Assembly (NCBI GenBank): GCA_036960375.1
Contig: JBALVY010000003.1
Location: forward strand, 62,001-126,000
Direction of reading: 5' to 3'
DNA length: 64,000 nucleotides
From: CAWVSB01 sp036960375
Lineage (GTDB): Bacteria; Pseudomonadota; Gammaproteobacteria; Pseudomonadales; CAWVSB01
The notes under the pieces were generated by a model. It ran no database searches, was not told the origin of the DNA, and saw only the letters and a list, made by a program, of their open reading frames with translations. Positions 1-9,438 of the stretch are shown here, one piece after another. How positions within the stretch are numbered: the first letter of the stretch is position 1; each line of letters starts with the position of its first letter. The translations under genes and the position numbers were made by a program.

Positions 1-1
1 T

Positions 2-2164
2 GAAAATAACATTAATGCCGAAGATGATGTCGTTATTCCAGGAGGTTTGCGTCAATATTCCGAGATCCGTCGTGGCAACCGCGATTCCTTCACCGGTAAT
101 ATCGAATTTCTGGCAACAGACAACTTAAAAGTTGGTGCTGACTTGTTGTATACCGACCGTCAACTGGACATTAATACCGAGATCATGTTGGCGACTACGG
201 ATGGTGGTACTGCCGACATTACCCCCACAAGCACTCCTTTTCTTGGTTTTACCGACCCTCAGGATGGCCAGAAGACCTATGTTCTTCCAGGCTATGACTA
301 TGGGAACGGTACATTTAATGAGGGTCAGCGTGCAGGTGTGTTTGAACAGGAATCTAAAGGTTTATTCCTGTATGGGACTCTTCTTATGTCAGATGACTGG
401 GTCATGGATGTGTCTTTGGCCCATTCCGAAGCTAGCTATCTGAGAGTTCAGAACAATGTGCAGACCCAGTTCCGGGCTGAAGGGGGTAGCCGTACAAATG
501 GTACCACGGGCTCAATTCACTCTGGCGCTGGTAATATTTCGGACTATGAGCTTTCCATATCTGGTCTCAACACCGATCTGGACCTGCCATATACGATTAG
601 CAGTACACCGTATGATGATAATTTTGCCTCGGCTGTGGGCGGAGACGGGCGTCAAAGATTCTTCTCTGCTGGTAACGAGGTTGTCCGTGACCGTACAGAC
701 ACAGGTTTTAATATTGATATTGTAAAAACTTTCGACCTAAGGTTTATCGAAAGTGTTAAATTTGGCGGACGTTACAACGAACAGGAAGTTGAATCGCATA
801 TTTTATTTGGCAGTGTTGCTGGTCTCAGCACAGCAGGGATCTCAAATGATTTGTTCGCCGTACCGGAAGCCGTTAAAAACAACGACTTTTTTGGTGGTGG
901 GGCATCAGGTGCCTTAACGGATGGGTGGCGCACGCTTGATCGTAATGTCGCAGATGCCTGGCTTGTTGACGGTGTCGATAATCCGCTAGGTTTGCCAGTA
1001 TCGCCACACCTTGGCACCATTTACAAGATGAACAAGAATACCATGAACCAGGCGGGATTGGATAAATATGGCTTAACCGAAACCAAAATCACGGCGCTGT
1101 ACGCTATGGCCAATCTGGACGGCGAAGTGTTTGGTGTCAACATGCGTGGTAATATCGGTGTTCGCTATGTAAATACAGACCTTGATGGTACTGGCGTCTC
1201 GACTGTAAACGGTGAGTATGAACAAGGCACAGCCAAGAGTTCCTATGACAACTTTCTGCCAGCGATCAACCTGAGCTTTGAGCTGCACGAAGACTTGTAC
1301 CTGCGTGTTGCCTACTCAAAAGCACTTAATCGACCAAATCCGGCTGGCTTTACGCCGGGTACTTCAATCACTGAGACCGAGTATGATGGGTCAGACCCTG
1401 ACGGTCTGGGCAAAGTCAAAATTGGCCTGCCGGGAACAGACCTTGATGCCTATACTTCTGATAACTATGACGTGTCTTTAGAGTGGTATAACACTAATAG
1501 CAGCCTTCTTTCTTTGGCTCTCTACCGCAAAGACGTGTCAGGCTACTATGATACCCAGTCATATTGTCCTGAAGACGGTGGCGGTTATGGCTATGGTACG
1601 ATGGAACTCGTTGATATCGGTGGTGGTGCATTTGAGTGTATCGCCTCCGAAGGCTATAAGATGGACATATCAAAAACTGTTAATCTTGATCAGACCATTA
1701 CGATTGATGGTCTTGAGCTTTCTGCTCAGCAGGATCTAAGTTTCCTTGATGGTTGGGTTAGTCACTTCGGTGTTCTTGCCAGTCTGTCACTGGTTGACTT
1801 CGATGGTGAGGATGAAGACGGTAAGCCGCTCGATATCCCGCGTATCTCTGAAAGATCCTATAATATTGTAGGATACTGGGATAACGGCACATTTAGTACC
1901 CGTTTGGCTTATAACTGGCGCTCTGAATACTCCCTGGTGGGTGCTAGCAGCTTCACTGGCTATTCCGACAGAAAGGTAAAAGAGCGTGGACAGTTGGATG
2001 TAAGTTTTCGCTATAATGTCAACGACCACCTGATTCTGGGCTTGAGTGGATTCAATCTGACGGATGAATTGTACGAAGAGTATCAGTCTGATAATCCTGA
2101 GATGAATGGTCTGACCGCATACGACGGGCGTACCTTCAAAGCGGATGTGACATATAAGTTCTAA
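2..2164 (+). CDS. TonB-dependent receptor, 5' end cut by window edge
   Basis: The reading frame is open to the first bases of the window, so only the C-terminal part (about 720 residues) of an outer-membrane TonB-dependent receptor is visible. It consists of alternating aromatic and polar beta-strands of a barrel and ends in the pattern ADVTYKF with a terminal Phe, as outer-membrane barrels do. The plug domain and TonB box lie upstream. The in-frame TTG at 47 is not the true start, because the frame continues upstream of it. It lies directly before two lyase-like genes and a sulfatase, so it probably imports oligosaccharides released by those enzymes. The substrate is inferred from neighbours only. 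Confidence 0.9.
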   Translation, partial: ENNINAEDDVVIPGGLRQYSEIRRGNRDSFTGNIEFLATDNLKVGADLLYTDRQLDINTEIMLATTDGGTADITPTSTPFLGFTDPQDGQKTYVLPGYDYGNGTFNEGQRAGVFEQESKGLFLYGTLLMSDDWVMDVSLAHSEASYLRVQNNVQTQFRAEGGSRTNGTTGSIHSGAGNISDYELSISGLNTDLDLPYTISSTPYDDNFASAVGGDGRQRFFSAGNEVVRDRTDTGFNIDIVKTFDLRFIESVKFGGRYNEQEVESHILFGSVAGLSTAGISNDLFAVPEAVKNNDFFGGGASGALTDGWRTLDRNVADAWLVDGVDNPLGLPVSPHLGTIYKMNKNTMNQAGLDKYGLTETKITALYAMANLDGEVFGVNMRGNIGVRYVNTDLDGTGVSTVNGEYEQGTAKSSYDNFLPAINLSFELHEDLYLRVAYSKALNRPNPAGFTPGTSITETEYDGSDPDGLGKVKIGLPGTDLDAYTSDNYDVSLEWYNTNSSLLSLALYRKDVSGYYDTQSYCPEDGGGYGYGTMELVDIGGGAFECIASEGYKMDISKTVNLDQTITIDGLELSAQQDLSFLDGWVSHFGVLASLSLVDFDGEDEDGKPLDIPRISERSYNIVGYWDNGTFSTRLAYNWRSEYSLVGASSFTGYSDRKVKERGQLDVSFRYNVNDHLILGLSGFNLTDELYEEYQSDNPEMNGLTAYDGRTFKADVTYKF

Positions 2165-2181
2165 ATAAACGAGAGAGCTGG

Positions 2182-2211
2182 TTGGGGCGCATGCGATGCT
2201 TTGCGCCCCAA
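2182..2211 (+). terminator. Perfect inverted repeat after the receptor gene
   Basis: Arms TTGGGGCGCA and TGCGCCCCAA (10 bp, perfect) surround a 10-nt loop, 18 nt after the receptor stop. No T-run follows, so it may act as an mRNA 3'-end stabiliser or a weak terminator rather than a classical one. Confidence 0.55.
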
Positions 2212-2241
2212 TCATTAAACCATTTATAAAAAAATGTATAA

Positions 2242-2281
2242 AACAGCTAATAGCCCAATGTGACTATTGGCTGTTTTTTTT
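2242..2281 (+). terminator. Rho-independent terminator
   Basis: An 11-bp stem with one G-U pair (AACAGCTAATA / TATTGGCTGTT) is followed directly by a run of eight T. It lies between the receptor and the first lyase-like gene, only 16 nt before that gene's ATG, so it may also attenuate transcription of the downstream genes. Confidence 0.75.
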
Positions 2282-2297
2282 AGATGGGAAATACTTT

Positions 2298-4895
2298 ATG
2301 CGCTATATTTTAGCTATTTTTTTGGCTGTCCAGTCTTTATCTTGTTTCGCCGAAACTCCCTTACTCGATTTTTGGGATGAGGAACTGCGCCTATTTTGGA
2401 CAGAGAGTTCAGGCACCAAAGGCGTTTATTTAGCCAAGCGAAGGGATACGGTTTTTAAGGCAAAATTTGTCTCTTTAGATCATGCCGACAAGGTCGTTGG
2501 TGATCTGAGTTTATTGTATCAGCCAGCACAAAAATCAGCACAATTCGGCTTTGTTTCCGGGCTTTGGGGCGAAACCTGGGCTTTATCACCAAAATTCACG
2601 CTGAACCTTTGGGCTAAGCTCGAGGATACTAATCAGAAGACAAGCTGGGTTGTTACCTTGCTTGATGAAAACAATATTCAAGCGAAAGGCACCGTATCAG
2701 GGCTATCGGATACTTGGCAAGCTTTGTCACTTCCTCTGAATCAGCTCAAGGTAGACGCTGGTTTTAACTGGAACAAAGTGCGTCAGTTGGGCTTTGAATC
2801 AAAATTTGGCAAGGGCGCGCGCATCCACCTTGACGGTGTGCTATTCAAAAGTAGCGCACTCACCATAGGCGTAACCGATAAATCGCTTAATCAACGCATG
2901 GCAGAAGCGCAGCGAAACCAACAAGCACGTGTAGCCTGGGGTTTTGGTCGTTATGCGCAGCAACCCGTCAAAGACAAAGGCTTCGATATTGTCACGGCGT
3001 TTGCCAAAATGATGGTTAACAAAGATTTAGTCCTCGCCAATAAAATACTGGCTGATAGGCTTCGCCTAAGCTCAAAATACGATGTGTGGGATCTGTTGCT
3101 TACCCCGCTTTATATACGTTTCTACTACAGTTTTTCCAATAGTCATGGCAAATATCCTGGCCGAATGACTGCCGAGAACGAAGAATTGCTACTTGAAACC
3201 TTGTGGCAACGTACTAAAACAAAGAATGATATCGCACTGACCAGACAAAGCACATGGTGGATGGCAGGTAGCGAAAATCACGATCTCAATGCCAAGGCCA
3301 CCTCTCTGGTGACGTCGCGCATTTTCATGAATGAGCCTGGCTTTAAAGATCGCAACTACCCTAATCACGGATTTGGTAGCGGTGCTCACTATGGCCGGGC
3401 TAGTTATTACGGGCCAGCAGGGGCGACTACCGAAGAAAGGCACGGCAGTGGTCGCGCAGAACTTTCAGACGGTAAAGACTACAAACCCGCCGATCACTAT
3501 CAGGCTTGGTTGACCTTCTTTAGAACTTATTTCCGTGAACGTGCCGAGCGCGGTTTTTTTCTCGAGTATGGCGCGTATGGCTATAGCAAGCATACCCTCA
3601 ACTTTGTTGATTTGGCTTACCAATACTCGGGAGATGATGAGCTACAGACAATCATTGGTGATTTTTTGACTGTTTTCTGGGCTGATTGGGCGCAGGTGTC
3701 TATCTCTGGTATCCGCGGTGGCCCCAAAACGCGCCATCATAATAATGTCGGTGGCCCTAGTGATAAAGGCGTCGCCGATTTGATCAGTTTTCATCTGGGT
3801 GGCGCCGCTAATGCAGGGATCTGGTGGTACTGGAACCTGATCAATGATTACACGCTGCCACCACTGGTATGGCGCATGATCCTTGACCGTAAGGGCATGG
3901 GTGAATTTACCTACAAAGCCCGTGGCATTGGCGAAGAAGAGAATGTTTGGCCACGACCAATGGGCAATGAGCGCTCAATGGTTGTCGATACCGATGCACG
4001 CTTTCTAAAGAGTACCTATGTGACACCGGATTACACCCTTGGCACCCAGATGGATCATCCCGCTGCGGCTCATTCTCACTTGAGCGTAGCGGGTAGATGG
4101 CATGGCATGACGTTTGCCCAATCACCTTTGGCGCGCATTGTCCCGGTTGGATTGCCAACGCTGGATCGTTATGGCAAAGCACGAGAATTTGACACTGAGA
4201 TAATGCTTAACAGTGTTCATCATCAACAAACATTAATCTTTCAGAGCGCGCGTAATATCCTTGTTATAAACCCTGAGTGGTTTCCGGCAGTGACCCGAAC
4301 GTCAGACAAAGCACTGGGGATCTGGTTCGGCAATGACTGGGATCGAAAGGTTGAACGGGGTGGATGGATATTTGTCCAGAAGGGTAACGCTTATGCAGCC
4401 GTTAGGCCAGTGTATTGGGACGAAGCCTATGAAAAGGAAAAGAAGATCGCAAAGACGGGCAATCAGAAATATTTTAACCGCTGGGACGACCCGGCAACCG
4501 TTAAGTTATGTGAAAATTGTTACAGTTGGAACAAAGATGCGTCGATACTGAAATTAGACAAGCCCGATATTCCTGTGATCATTGAAGCTGGACGGGTGAG
4601 TGATTTTGCCACGCTGGAAAACTTTATTGAAGACGTACTCGATAATCCCATCGCCTTGTATAAAACCGTGGTACCTGGATATCATGTCTTGGTTTATACT
4701 GGTAGTGGCAGCAAGGCCAAGGAGATTGTTTTTAACGCCAGTACCGCGGAAATTCCAAGCATTGATGGCGTGCCCATTCCTTACAGTTATCCCATGACAT
4801 TTGACAGTCCTTATTTGAAGTCGTCATATAAAAGTGGCGTGATAAACCTACAATTTGGCGAAGAATCACTGCAATTGGATTTCTCAAAAAAATAA
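2298..4895 (+). CDS. Secreted polysaccharide lyase-like protein with N-terminal carbohydrate-binding-like domain
   Basis: About 865 residues. The ATG at 2298 gives a clean signal peptide (MRYILAIFLAVQSLSCFAE); the longer frame from 2196 lacks one. Residues 20-195 look like a jelly-roll carbohydrate-binding module (ending HLDGVLF). The remainder is a helical part followed by a beta-rich part, the layout of alpha/alpha-toroid plus beta-sandwich lyases. The block STWWMAGSENHD contains Asn327-His328, a pair of the type used by Asn/His/Tyr lyases, and a Tyr-rich YGAYGY block follows. It is paralogous to the next gene but carries the extra N-terminal domain. I cannot assign a CAZy PL family. Association with a sulfatase, KduD, KdgK and rhamnose genes suggests a lyase for a sulfated uronic-acid polymer such as ulvan. 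Confidence 0.65.
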   Translation: MRYILAIFLAVQSLSCFAETPLLDFWDEELRLFWTESSGTKGVYLAKRRDTVFKAKFVSLDHADKVVGDLSLLYQPAQKSAQFGFVSGLWGETWALSPKFTLNLWAKLEDTNQKTSWVVTLLDENNIQAKGTVSGLSDTWQALSLPLNQLKVDAGFNWNKVRQLGFESKFGKGARIHLDGVLFKSSALTIGVTDKSLNQRMAEAQRNQQARVAWGFGRYAQQPVKDKGFDIVTAFAKMMVNKDLVLANKILADRLRLSSKYDVWDLLLTPLYIRFYYSFSNSHGKYPGRMTAENEELLLETLWQRTKTKNDIALTRQSTWWMAGSENHDLNAKATSLVTSRIFMNEPGFKDRNYPNHGFGSGAHYGRASYYGPAGATTEERHGSGRAELSDGKDYKPADHYQAWLTFFRTYFRERAERGFFLEYGAYGYSKHTLNFVDLAYQYSGDDELQTIIGDFLTVFWADWAQVSISGIRGGPKTRHHNNVGGPSDKGVADLISFHLGGAANAGIWWYWNLINDYTLPPLVWRMILDRKGMGEFTYKARGIGEEENVWPRPMGNERSMVVDTDARFLKSTYVTPDYTLGTQMDHPAAAHSHLSVAGRWHGMTFAQSPLARIVPVGLPTLDRYGKAREFDTEIMLNSVHHQQTLIFQSARNILVINPEWFPAVTRTSDKALGIWFGNDWDRKVERGGWIFVQKGNAYAAVRPVYWDEAYEKEKKIAKTGNQKYFNRWDDPATVKLCENCYSWNKDASILKLDKPDIPVIIEAGRVSDFATLENFIEDVLDNPIALYKTVVPGYHVLVYTGSGSKAKEIVFNASTAEIPSIDGVPIPYSYPMTFDSPYLKSSYKSGVINLQFGEESLQLDFSKK

Positions 4896-4901
4896 CTAAC
4901 A

Positions 4902-4933
4902 AACCCCGATATTCAAAGATGTCGGGGTTATTT
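4902..4933 (+). terminator. Hairpin terminator between the two lyase-like genes
   Basis: Arms AACCCCGATAT and ATGTCGGGGTT (11 bp with one wobble pair) around a 6-nt loop, followed by ATTTG. It starts 7 nt after the upstream stop codon. The T-tract is short, so termination is probably partial. Confidence 0.6.
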
Positions 4934-4964
4934 GTATCAATTACACTTATTCAAAGATAACAAA

Positions 4965-7082
4965 ATGAAAAATAAACTTCCCATTGTATTAACTGCACTG
5001 ACTTTATTCGCTACAACATTCACTGTCTCAGCTAAGCCAGATCAGTCAGCTCAGTCGGCGCAATATCATTCGCCGATTTTACAGCAAGACTATGTTTACC
5101 AGGCAAAGGATATTGATAAACACATCTTAGAAGCTGCCAAAACCAAACAAGCGCGTATTGGCTTAGCCTTTGAAAATGCGACAGGCGACGGATTACGAGA
5201 AGCTTTTATGCCGCATTTTGCGGATTTGTATCTCGGTAAAAATTTGGCCCAGACCAATAAAACACTACTAGAACTCTTCACCAGCGATGATACCGCGCTA
5301 CAAGAAAAATACCGCTTAAATGACCCTTGGGGTTTGGCGTTCAAACAAACTGCTTATCACCTGTATTATTCATTTGGCACCAAAAGCAAACAATTCCCAG
5401 GACGTTTAACCCCAGAAACTGAAAAAGCCCTGTTAGAACTGCTCTGGAAAAAGACCCTATACAAGAACGATATTCATATCGCCAGAGAAAGCACTTGGTG
5501 GATGGTGGGCAGTGAAAACCATGACATTGTCGCTAAAGTCAGTAACTTGATCTCATCGCAAATATTTATGAACGAGCCGGATTTTAAGGAACGTGTCTAT
5601 CCTGACTTAGGCACCGGGGCTGGCGAGCAGTATTGGTTCCATCACATGTATGGAAAAAACCGCTTAACTGGGCCACATGGACGGGCAAATAATAAGGATG
5701 GCAATGAGTATACCGCCGCTGAGCATTACTATGAATGGGTTAACTACTTTGAAGCGTTTTTTTCCGAAAGAGCAAAAAGAGGTTTTTTCCTTGAAATGGG
5801 CTCGTATGGTTATATGGCGGTGACGATGTCTTATCTTACCGATATCTATGACTTGGTAGATGATCAACACCTAAAACATAAAACAGAAAACTTTCTCGAT
5901 TTAGTCTGGGCTGACTGGGCGCAAGAACAATTGCATGGCGTGCGAGGTGGGGCAAAAACACGTGAAAAGAAAGGCACCCGATGGGATGATTCTATGTACC
6001 TATTTGGCCGTTTTTATAGTGGCGGTGAAGGCGATTCTTCATCACATTTCTTTGCCCAGCTATTGAGCGATTATAAGTGGAAACCTATCCTCTGGCATAT
6101 GGCGCTAGACCGTGAAGGTCGTGGTGAATTTGCCTCCATTCGTCGCCAACCCGGTGAAGCAGAAGCGAAATTACCGCGTCCATTGGGCACAGAACGAAGC
6201 ATGCTGGTTGATACCGAGTCACGATTTGTGCGTTACAGTTGGATAACGCCAGATTACATCTTGGGTTGTCAAATGGATTATCCTCTAGCGCCGCATAGTC
6301 ATTTAAGCATTCAAAACCGCTGGCAGGGCATGACATTTAAAGGCGAGCAAGGCCCGCGCGTATTTCCATCGGCGTTAAAATTAGATGATTCAGGAGAATA
6401 CCAGCCGTACGCCAATGGATATACACGCTGCGTGCAAGACGAAAACGTAATGATTGTCCAGCAAAGCCGAGGTTACACGATTATTAATCCCGATTGGTAC
6501 CCGAACAAATCGCGATCAAATCTTGATTATGGGGTTTATATCGGCAAAAAGGTCGACAAAAGCGTAGAAAAATCGGGATGGATTTTTGTGCAGCACGGCG
6601 ATGCTTATCTAGCGATTAAACCCATTATGGGAGAATATGCCAATGGCTGGAAAATACTAAAGGACGAAGCCTCAGAGGGCTTTTATAGTGAAATCATTAA
6701 AGATAGTTATGCGTGGAGTAAAAACAAAGAGTTGATTTATCTGAAGGATAAGTATGCGGGCGTGATATTTGAATCCTCTCGTCGCGAACATTACAACACT
6801 CTGAATGATTTTATCGCGGCTATTTTGAAAAACCCCATTGCGCTAGAAAAAACCGTGGTGCCCGGATTTCATATCCTCAAATATACAAGTCTCAATGGCA
6901 CGGACTTCTATTTCAACCTAGCCAATAATGAAATTCCAATGGTGAATGGCAAAAGCATTAATTACTCACCTACCGATGTTTTCAATAGCCCTTTTGTACA
7001 ATCACAATATAACAGTGGCGAGATTAAGCTGAAAATAAAAGACATGGAATTGAAGCTAGATTTCAATGATGTGGGTAAATAG
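4965..7082 (+). CDS. Secreted polysaccharide lyase-like protein, paralogue of the preceding gene
   Basis: About 705 residues, starting at ATG 4965 with a signal peptide (MKNKLPIVLTALTLFATTF, cleavage near VSA-KP). It shares with the preceding protein the blocks FPGRLTPETE, STWWMVGSENHD (Asn185-His186), RGFFLEMGSYGY, VWADWAQ, TERSMLVDTESRF, HSHLS, GWIFVQ and NPIALEKTVVPG, but lacks the N-terminal binding module. The shared Asn-His pair and the Tyr in SYGY are candidate catalytic residues (inference). The pair may act in sequence on one polymer or on differently sulfated stretches of it. No strong ribosome-binding site is visible before the ATG. Family and substrate are unproven. Confidence 0.65.
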   Translation: MKNKLPIVLTALTLFATTFTVSAKPDQSAQSAQYHSPILQQDYVYQAKDIDKHILEAAKTKQARIGLAFENATGDGLREAFMPHFADLYLGKNLAQTNKTLLELFTSDDTALQEKYRLNDPWGLAFKQTAYHLYYSFGTKSKQFPGRLTPETEKALLELLWKKTLYKNDIHIARESTWWMVGSENHDIVAKVSNLISSQIFMNEPDFKERVYPDLGTGAGEQYWFHHMYGKNRLTGPHGRANNKDGNEYTAAEHYYEWVNYFEAFFSERAKRGFFLEMGSYGYMAVTMSYLTDIYDLVDDQHLKHKTENFLDLVWADWAQEQLHGVRGGAKTREKKGTRWDDSMYLFGRFYSGGEGDSSSHFFAQLLSDYKWKPILWHMALDREGRGEFASIRRQPGEAEAKLPRPLGTERSMLVDTESRFVRYSWITPDYILGCQMDYPLAPHSHLSIQNRWQGMTFKGEQGPRVFPSALKLDDSGEYQPYANGYTRCVQDENVMIVQQSRGYTIINPDWYPNKSRSNLDYGVYIGKKVDKSVEKSGWIFVQHGDAYLAIKPIMGEYANGWKILKDEASEGFYSEIIKDSYAWSKNKELIYLKDKYAGVIFESSRREHYNTLNDFIAAILKNPIALEKTVVPGFHILKYTSLNGTDFYFNLANNEIPMVNGKSINYSPTDVFNSPFVQSQYNSGEIKLKIKDMELKLDFNDVGK

Positions 7083-7148
7083 TTATCAATACTATTGATT
7101 TTTAGGGTGATCTACAGCGGTCAGTTTAAGTGGAATTTGGAGAACAAC

Positions 7149-8615
7149 TTGAAGTTATTACGAGCTTTGTTAAGCACAATAAATTTATTGCTGCTGTGCT
7201 TTAGTGTCACTTTGAGTGTTAGTGCAGACGAACGACCTAATGTTGTGTTGATCATTGGCGATGATATCTCACGTGATTTCAGTGCTTATGGTGGCCCAGT
7301 AAAAACACCCAATATAGATGTCCTGGCAAAAAATGGTGTCTTGTTTAATAACGCTTACACCACGGCTAGCTCCTGCAGCCCGAGTCGTAATAGCATGATC
7401 ACTGGCCGCTACCCTCATAACCACGGTGCACCTGAGCTTCATATGGCGTTACCAGAAGAACAGTTTGTTTTCCCGCAACTACTCAAGGATGCAGGTTATT
7501 ATAATGTTGCAGATGGCAAATGGCATATGGGCGATGTTCCCAGAGTGGCTTTTGACTCTATCAATGATCCCGGCTATCAGGTAGATCCCACCGGATCTGC
7601 ACACTGGGTACAGTCTTTACAGGAACGTCCAAAAAACAAACCTTTTTTCATGTGGTTCGCCGCCTTTGATGCCCATAGACCTTGGGAACCCGACGCCGAG
7701 GAAATACCCCATGATGCTAGCAATGTCATCGTACCAGCAGGCGTACCGGACACCCCTATAGCAAGGCAGGATATTGCAAGCTATTATGATGAAGTACGCC
7801 GTTTTGACCGCTACGTTGGTTATGTGATCAAAGAGTTGAAAACTCAGGGAGTTTTTGACAATACACTGATCTTGCTTGTTGGCGACAATGGCCGTCCCTT
7901 TCCTCGCAACAAAACAACTCTCTATGAAAATGGCATGAATATTCCTTTCATCATGCATTGGCCTAATGGAGATATTAAAGCCGGTGCAACCAGTTCATCC
8001 CTGGTGAGTACCATTGATATTGCCCCAACCATATTAGAAGCCCTTGGCATGGCGGCTCCGCCCCAAGTGCAGGGGATCAGCTTTCTACCCATCGCCCGAC
8101 AGCCTGGCTTGCAGACACGCCAGCTTTTATTTGGTGAACGAAACTGGCACACTCAAATAGGTGTCGGCCGTATGGTACGGCAAGGCGATTATGTCTATTT
8201 CAAAGATTTCACACCAACAAGCTACAGCTTTCAAATGGTCGCAAATACTAATCCCACTCAAACCGAACTGCTACGGCTTAAAGCTGAAGGTAAACTCAAG
8301 CCAGAGCAGGCAGAGTTATTTTCAACAGAACGGGCAGTTGAGATGTTGTTTAATGTTATCGACGATCCACAGCAACTAAACAATCTGGTCAATAAAATTG
8401 AGCATAAGGCGCTCTTGCAGCATTTACGCGAGAAACTTGCGCTTTGGCAAAAACGAACAGGTGATAGCATTCCTGCTCTGGATCAATTGACGGTTGATCG
8501 TCATGACAGGAAAACATTTGAACGACTTTACAAGGGGATGCGCCCTCCCACAGGGGTAGTACCGGGACAAGCGGCGGGTGCCACCAAAATTAATGACCCA
8601 GGTCCATTAAAATAA
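7149..8615 (+). CDS. Secreted type I (formylglycine) sulfatase
   Basis: About 488 residues. The best start is TTG 7149: GGAG lies 6 nt upstream, and the product begins with a signal peptide (MKLLRALLSTINLLLL) followed by the sulfatase opening RPNVVLIIGDD (metal-binding Asp38-Asp39). The motif CSPSR at Cys76 followed by NSMITGRYP is the canonical formylglycine signature C-x-P-S-R. GDNG near the middle supplies further metal ligands. It should remove sulfate esters from exported polysaccharide or oligosaccharide in the periplasm or outside the cell. It sits between two lyase-like genes and KduD/KdgK, so the polymer is probably sulfated and rich in uronic acid. The sulfatase subfamily is not assigned. 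Confidence 0.9.
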   Translation: MKLLRALLSTINLLLLCFSVTLSVSADERPNVVLIIGDDISRDFSAYGGPVKTPNIDVLAKNGVLFNNAYTTASSCSPSRNSMITGRYPHNHGAPELHMALPEEQFVFPQLLKDAGYYNVADGKWHMGDVPRVAFDSINDPGYQVDPTGSAHWVQSLQERPKNKPFFMWFAAFDAHRPWEPDAEEIPHDASNVIVPAGVPDTPIARQDIASYYDEVRRFDRYVGYVIKELKTQGVFDNTLILLVGDNGRPFPRNKTTLYENGMNIPFIMHWPNGDIKAGATSSSLVSTIDIAPTILEALGMAAPPQVQGISFLPIARQPGLQTRQLLFGERNWHTQIGVGRMVRQGDYVYFKDFTPTSYSFQMVANTNPTQTELLRLKAEGKLKPEQAELFSTERAVEMLFNVIDDPQQLNNLVNKIEHKALLQHLREKLALWQKRTGDSIPALDQLTVDRHDRKTFERLYKGMRPPTGVVPGQAAGATKINDPGPLK

Positions 8616-8658
8616 GACCTGAAGTTCCCATTTTAGGGTAAATATTAGGAGTATTAAA

Positions 8659-9420
8659 ATGAATGATTTATTTGATTTAACCGGAAAAGTGGCCCTTGTA
8701 ACGGGGGCAAGTCGTGGTTTAGGGCAAGGTATGGCGTTAGGCTTGGCAGAAGCAGGGGCAGATATTATTGCCGTAGCTTCTTCGGCTGAAAATGCGGCTG
8801 AGACGGTAAGAAAAATACAAGCACTCGGTCGTAAGGCTATCGCGTTAGGCTGCCAGCAAGATGACGCTGAACAGGTAAAGCAGTTAGTAGAAAATAGTAT
8901 TGCCGCCTTTGGACAAGTCGATATTTTGGTGAATAACGCCGGTACTATTCGTCGTGCTCCAGCAGAAGAGTTTTCAGATGATGATTGGGATGCTGTGATG
9001 GAAACTAATATCAACGGTGTGTTTAGATTATCGCGCGGTATTGGTAAACATATGCTTGAGCGTGGCTCAGGAAAAATTATCAATATTGCGTCCTTGTTGA
9101 GTTTTTCAGGGGGTATCACAGTGCCGGCCTACTCAGCCAGTAAAGGGGCGTTGATGCAGTTAACTAAAGCACTTGCCAATGAGTGGGCAGCTAGAGGCTT
9201 GCAAATTAATGCCATCGCCCCAGGTTATTTTGCTACCGACAATACTGAGGCATTACGCGCTGATACTGAGCGTAATGCATCAATATCAGCCCGAATTCCT
9301 GCCGGGCGTTGGGGCAACCCAGAAGATTTAGCCGGTGCCGCTGTTTTTCTTGCATCCAACGCATCAGATTACGTTAACGGCCACATCATGTTAGTTGACG
9401 GTGGTTGGATGGCTCGTTAA
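8659..9420 (+). CDS. kduD: 2-deoxy-D-gluconate 3-dehydrogenase / DKII reductase (SDR)
   Basis: 253 residues; classical short-chain dehydrogenase with TGASRGLGQG (nucleotide binding), NNAG, catalytic Ser in IINIASLLSF and the YSASK Tyr/Lys pair. The C-terminal half closely follows Escherichia coli KduD (NAIAPGYFATDNT, IPAGRWG, SDYVNGH, VDGGWMAR). KduD interconverts 2,5-diketo-3-deoxygluconate and 2-keto-3-deoxygluconate, a step after cleavage of unsaturated uronates released by lyases. AGGAG lies just before the ATG. It forms a short operon with kdgK (18-nt gap). The isomerase KduI expected before it is not in the window. Confidence 0.93.
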   Translation: MNDLFDLTGKVALVTGASRGLGQGMALGLAEAGADIIAVASSAENAAETVRKIQALGRKAIALGCQQDDAEQVKQLVENSIAAFGQVDILVNNAGTIRRAPAEEFSDDDWDAVMETNINGVFRLSRGIGKHMLERGSGKIINIASLLSFSGGITVPAYSASKGALMQLTKALANEWAARGLQINAIAPGYFATDNTEALRADTERNASISARIPAGRWGNPEDLAGAAVFLASNASDYVNGHIMLVDGGWMAR

Positions 9421-9438
9421 TTTAGGAAGGTCATTAAA

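Noticed and set aside
7095..7148. Upstream TTG/GTG starts for the first sulfatase
   Set aside because: They add residues before the signal peptide and lack the well-spaced GGAG found before TTG 7149.
8607..9119. 170-residue minus-strand frame antisense to kduD
   Set aside because: It mirrors the codon pattern of kduD, has no family features and no plausible start context.
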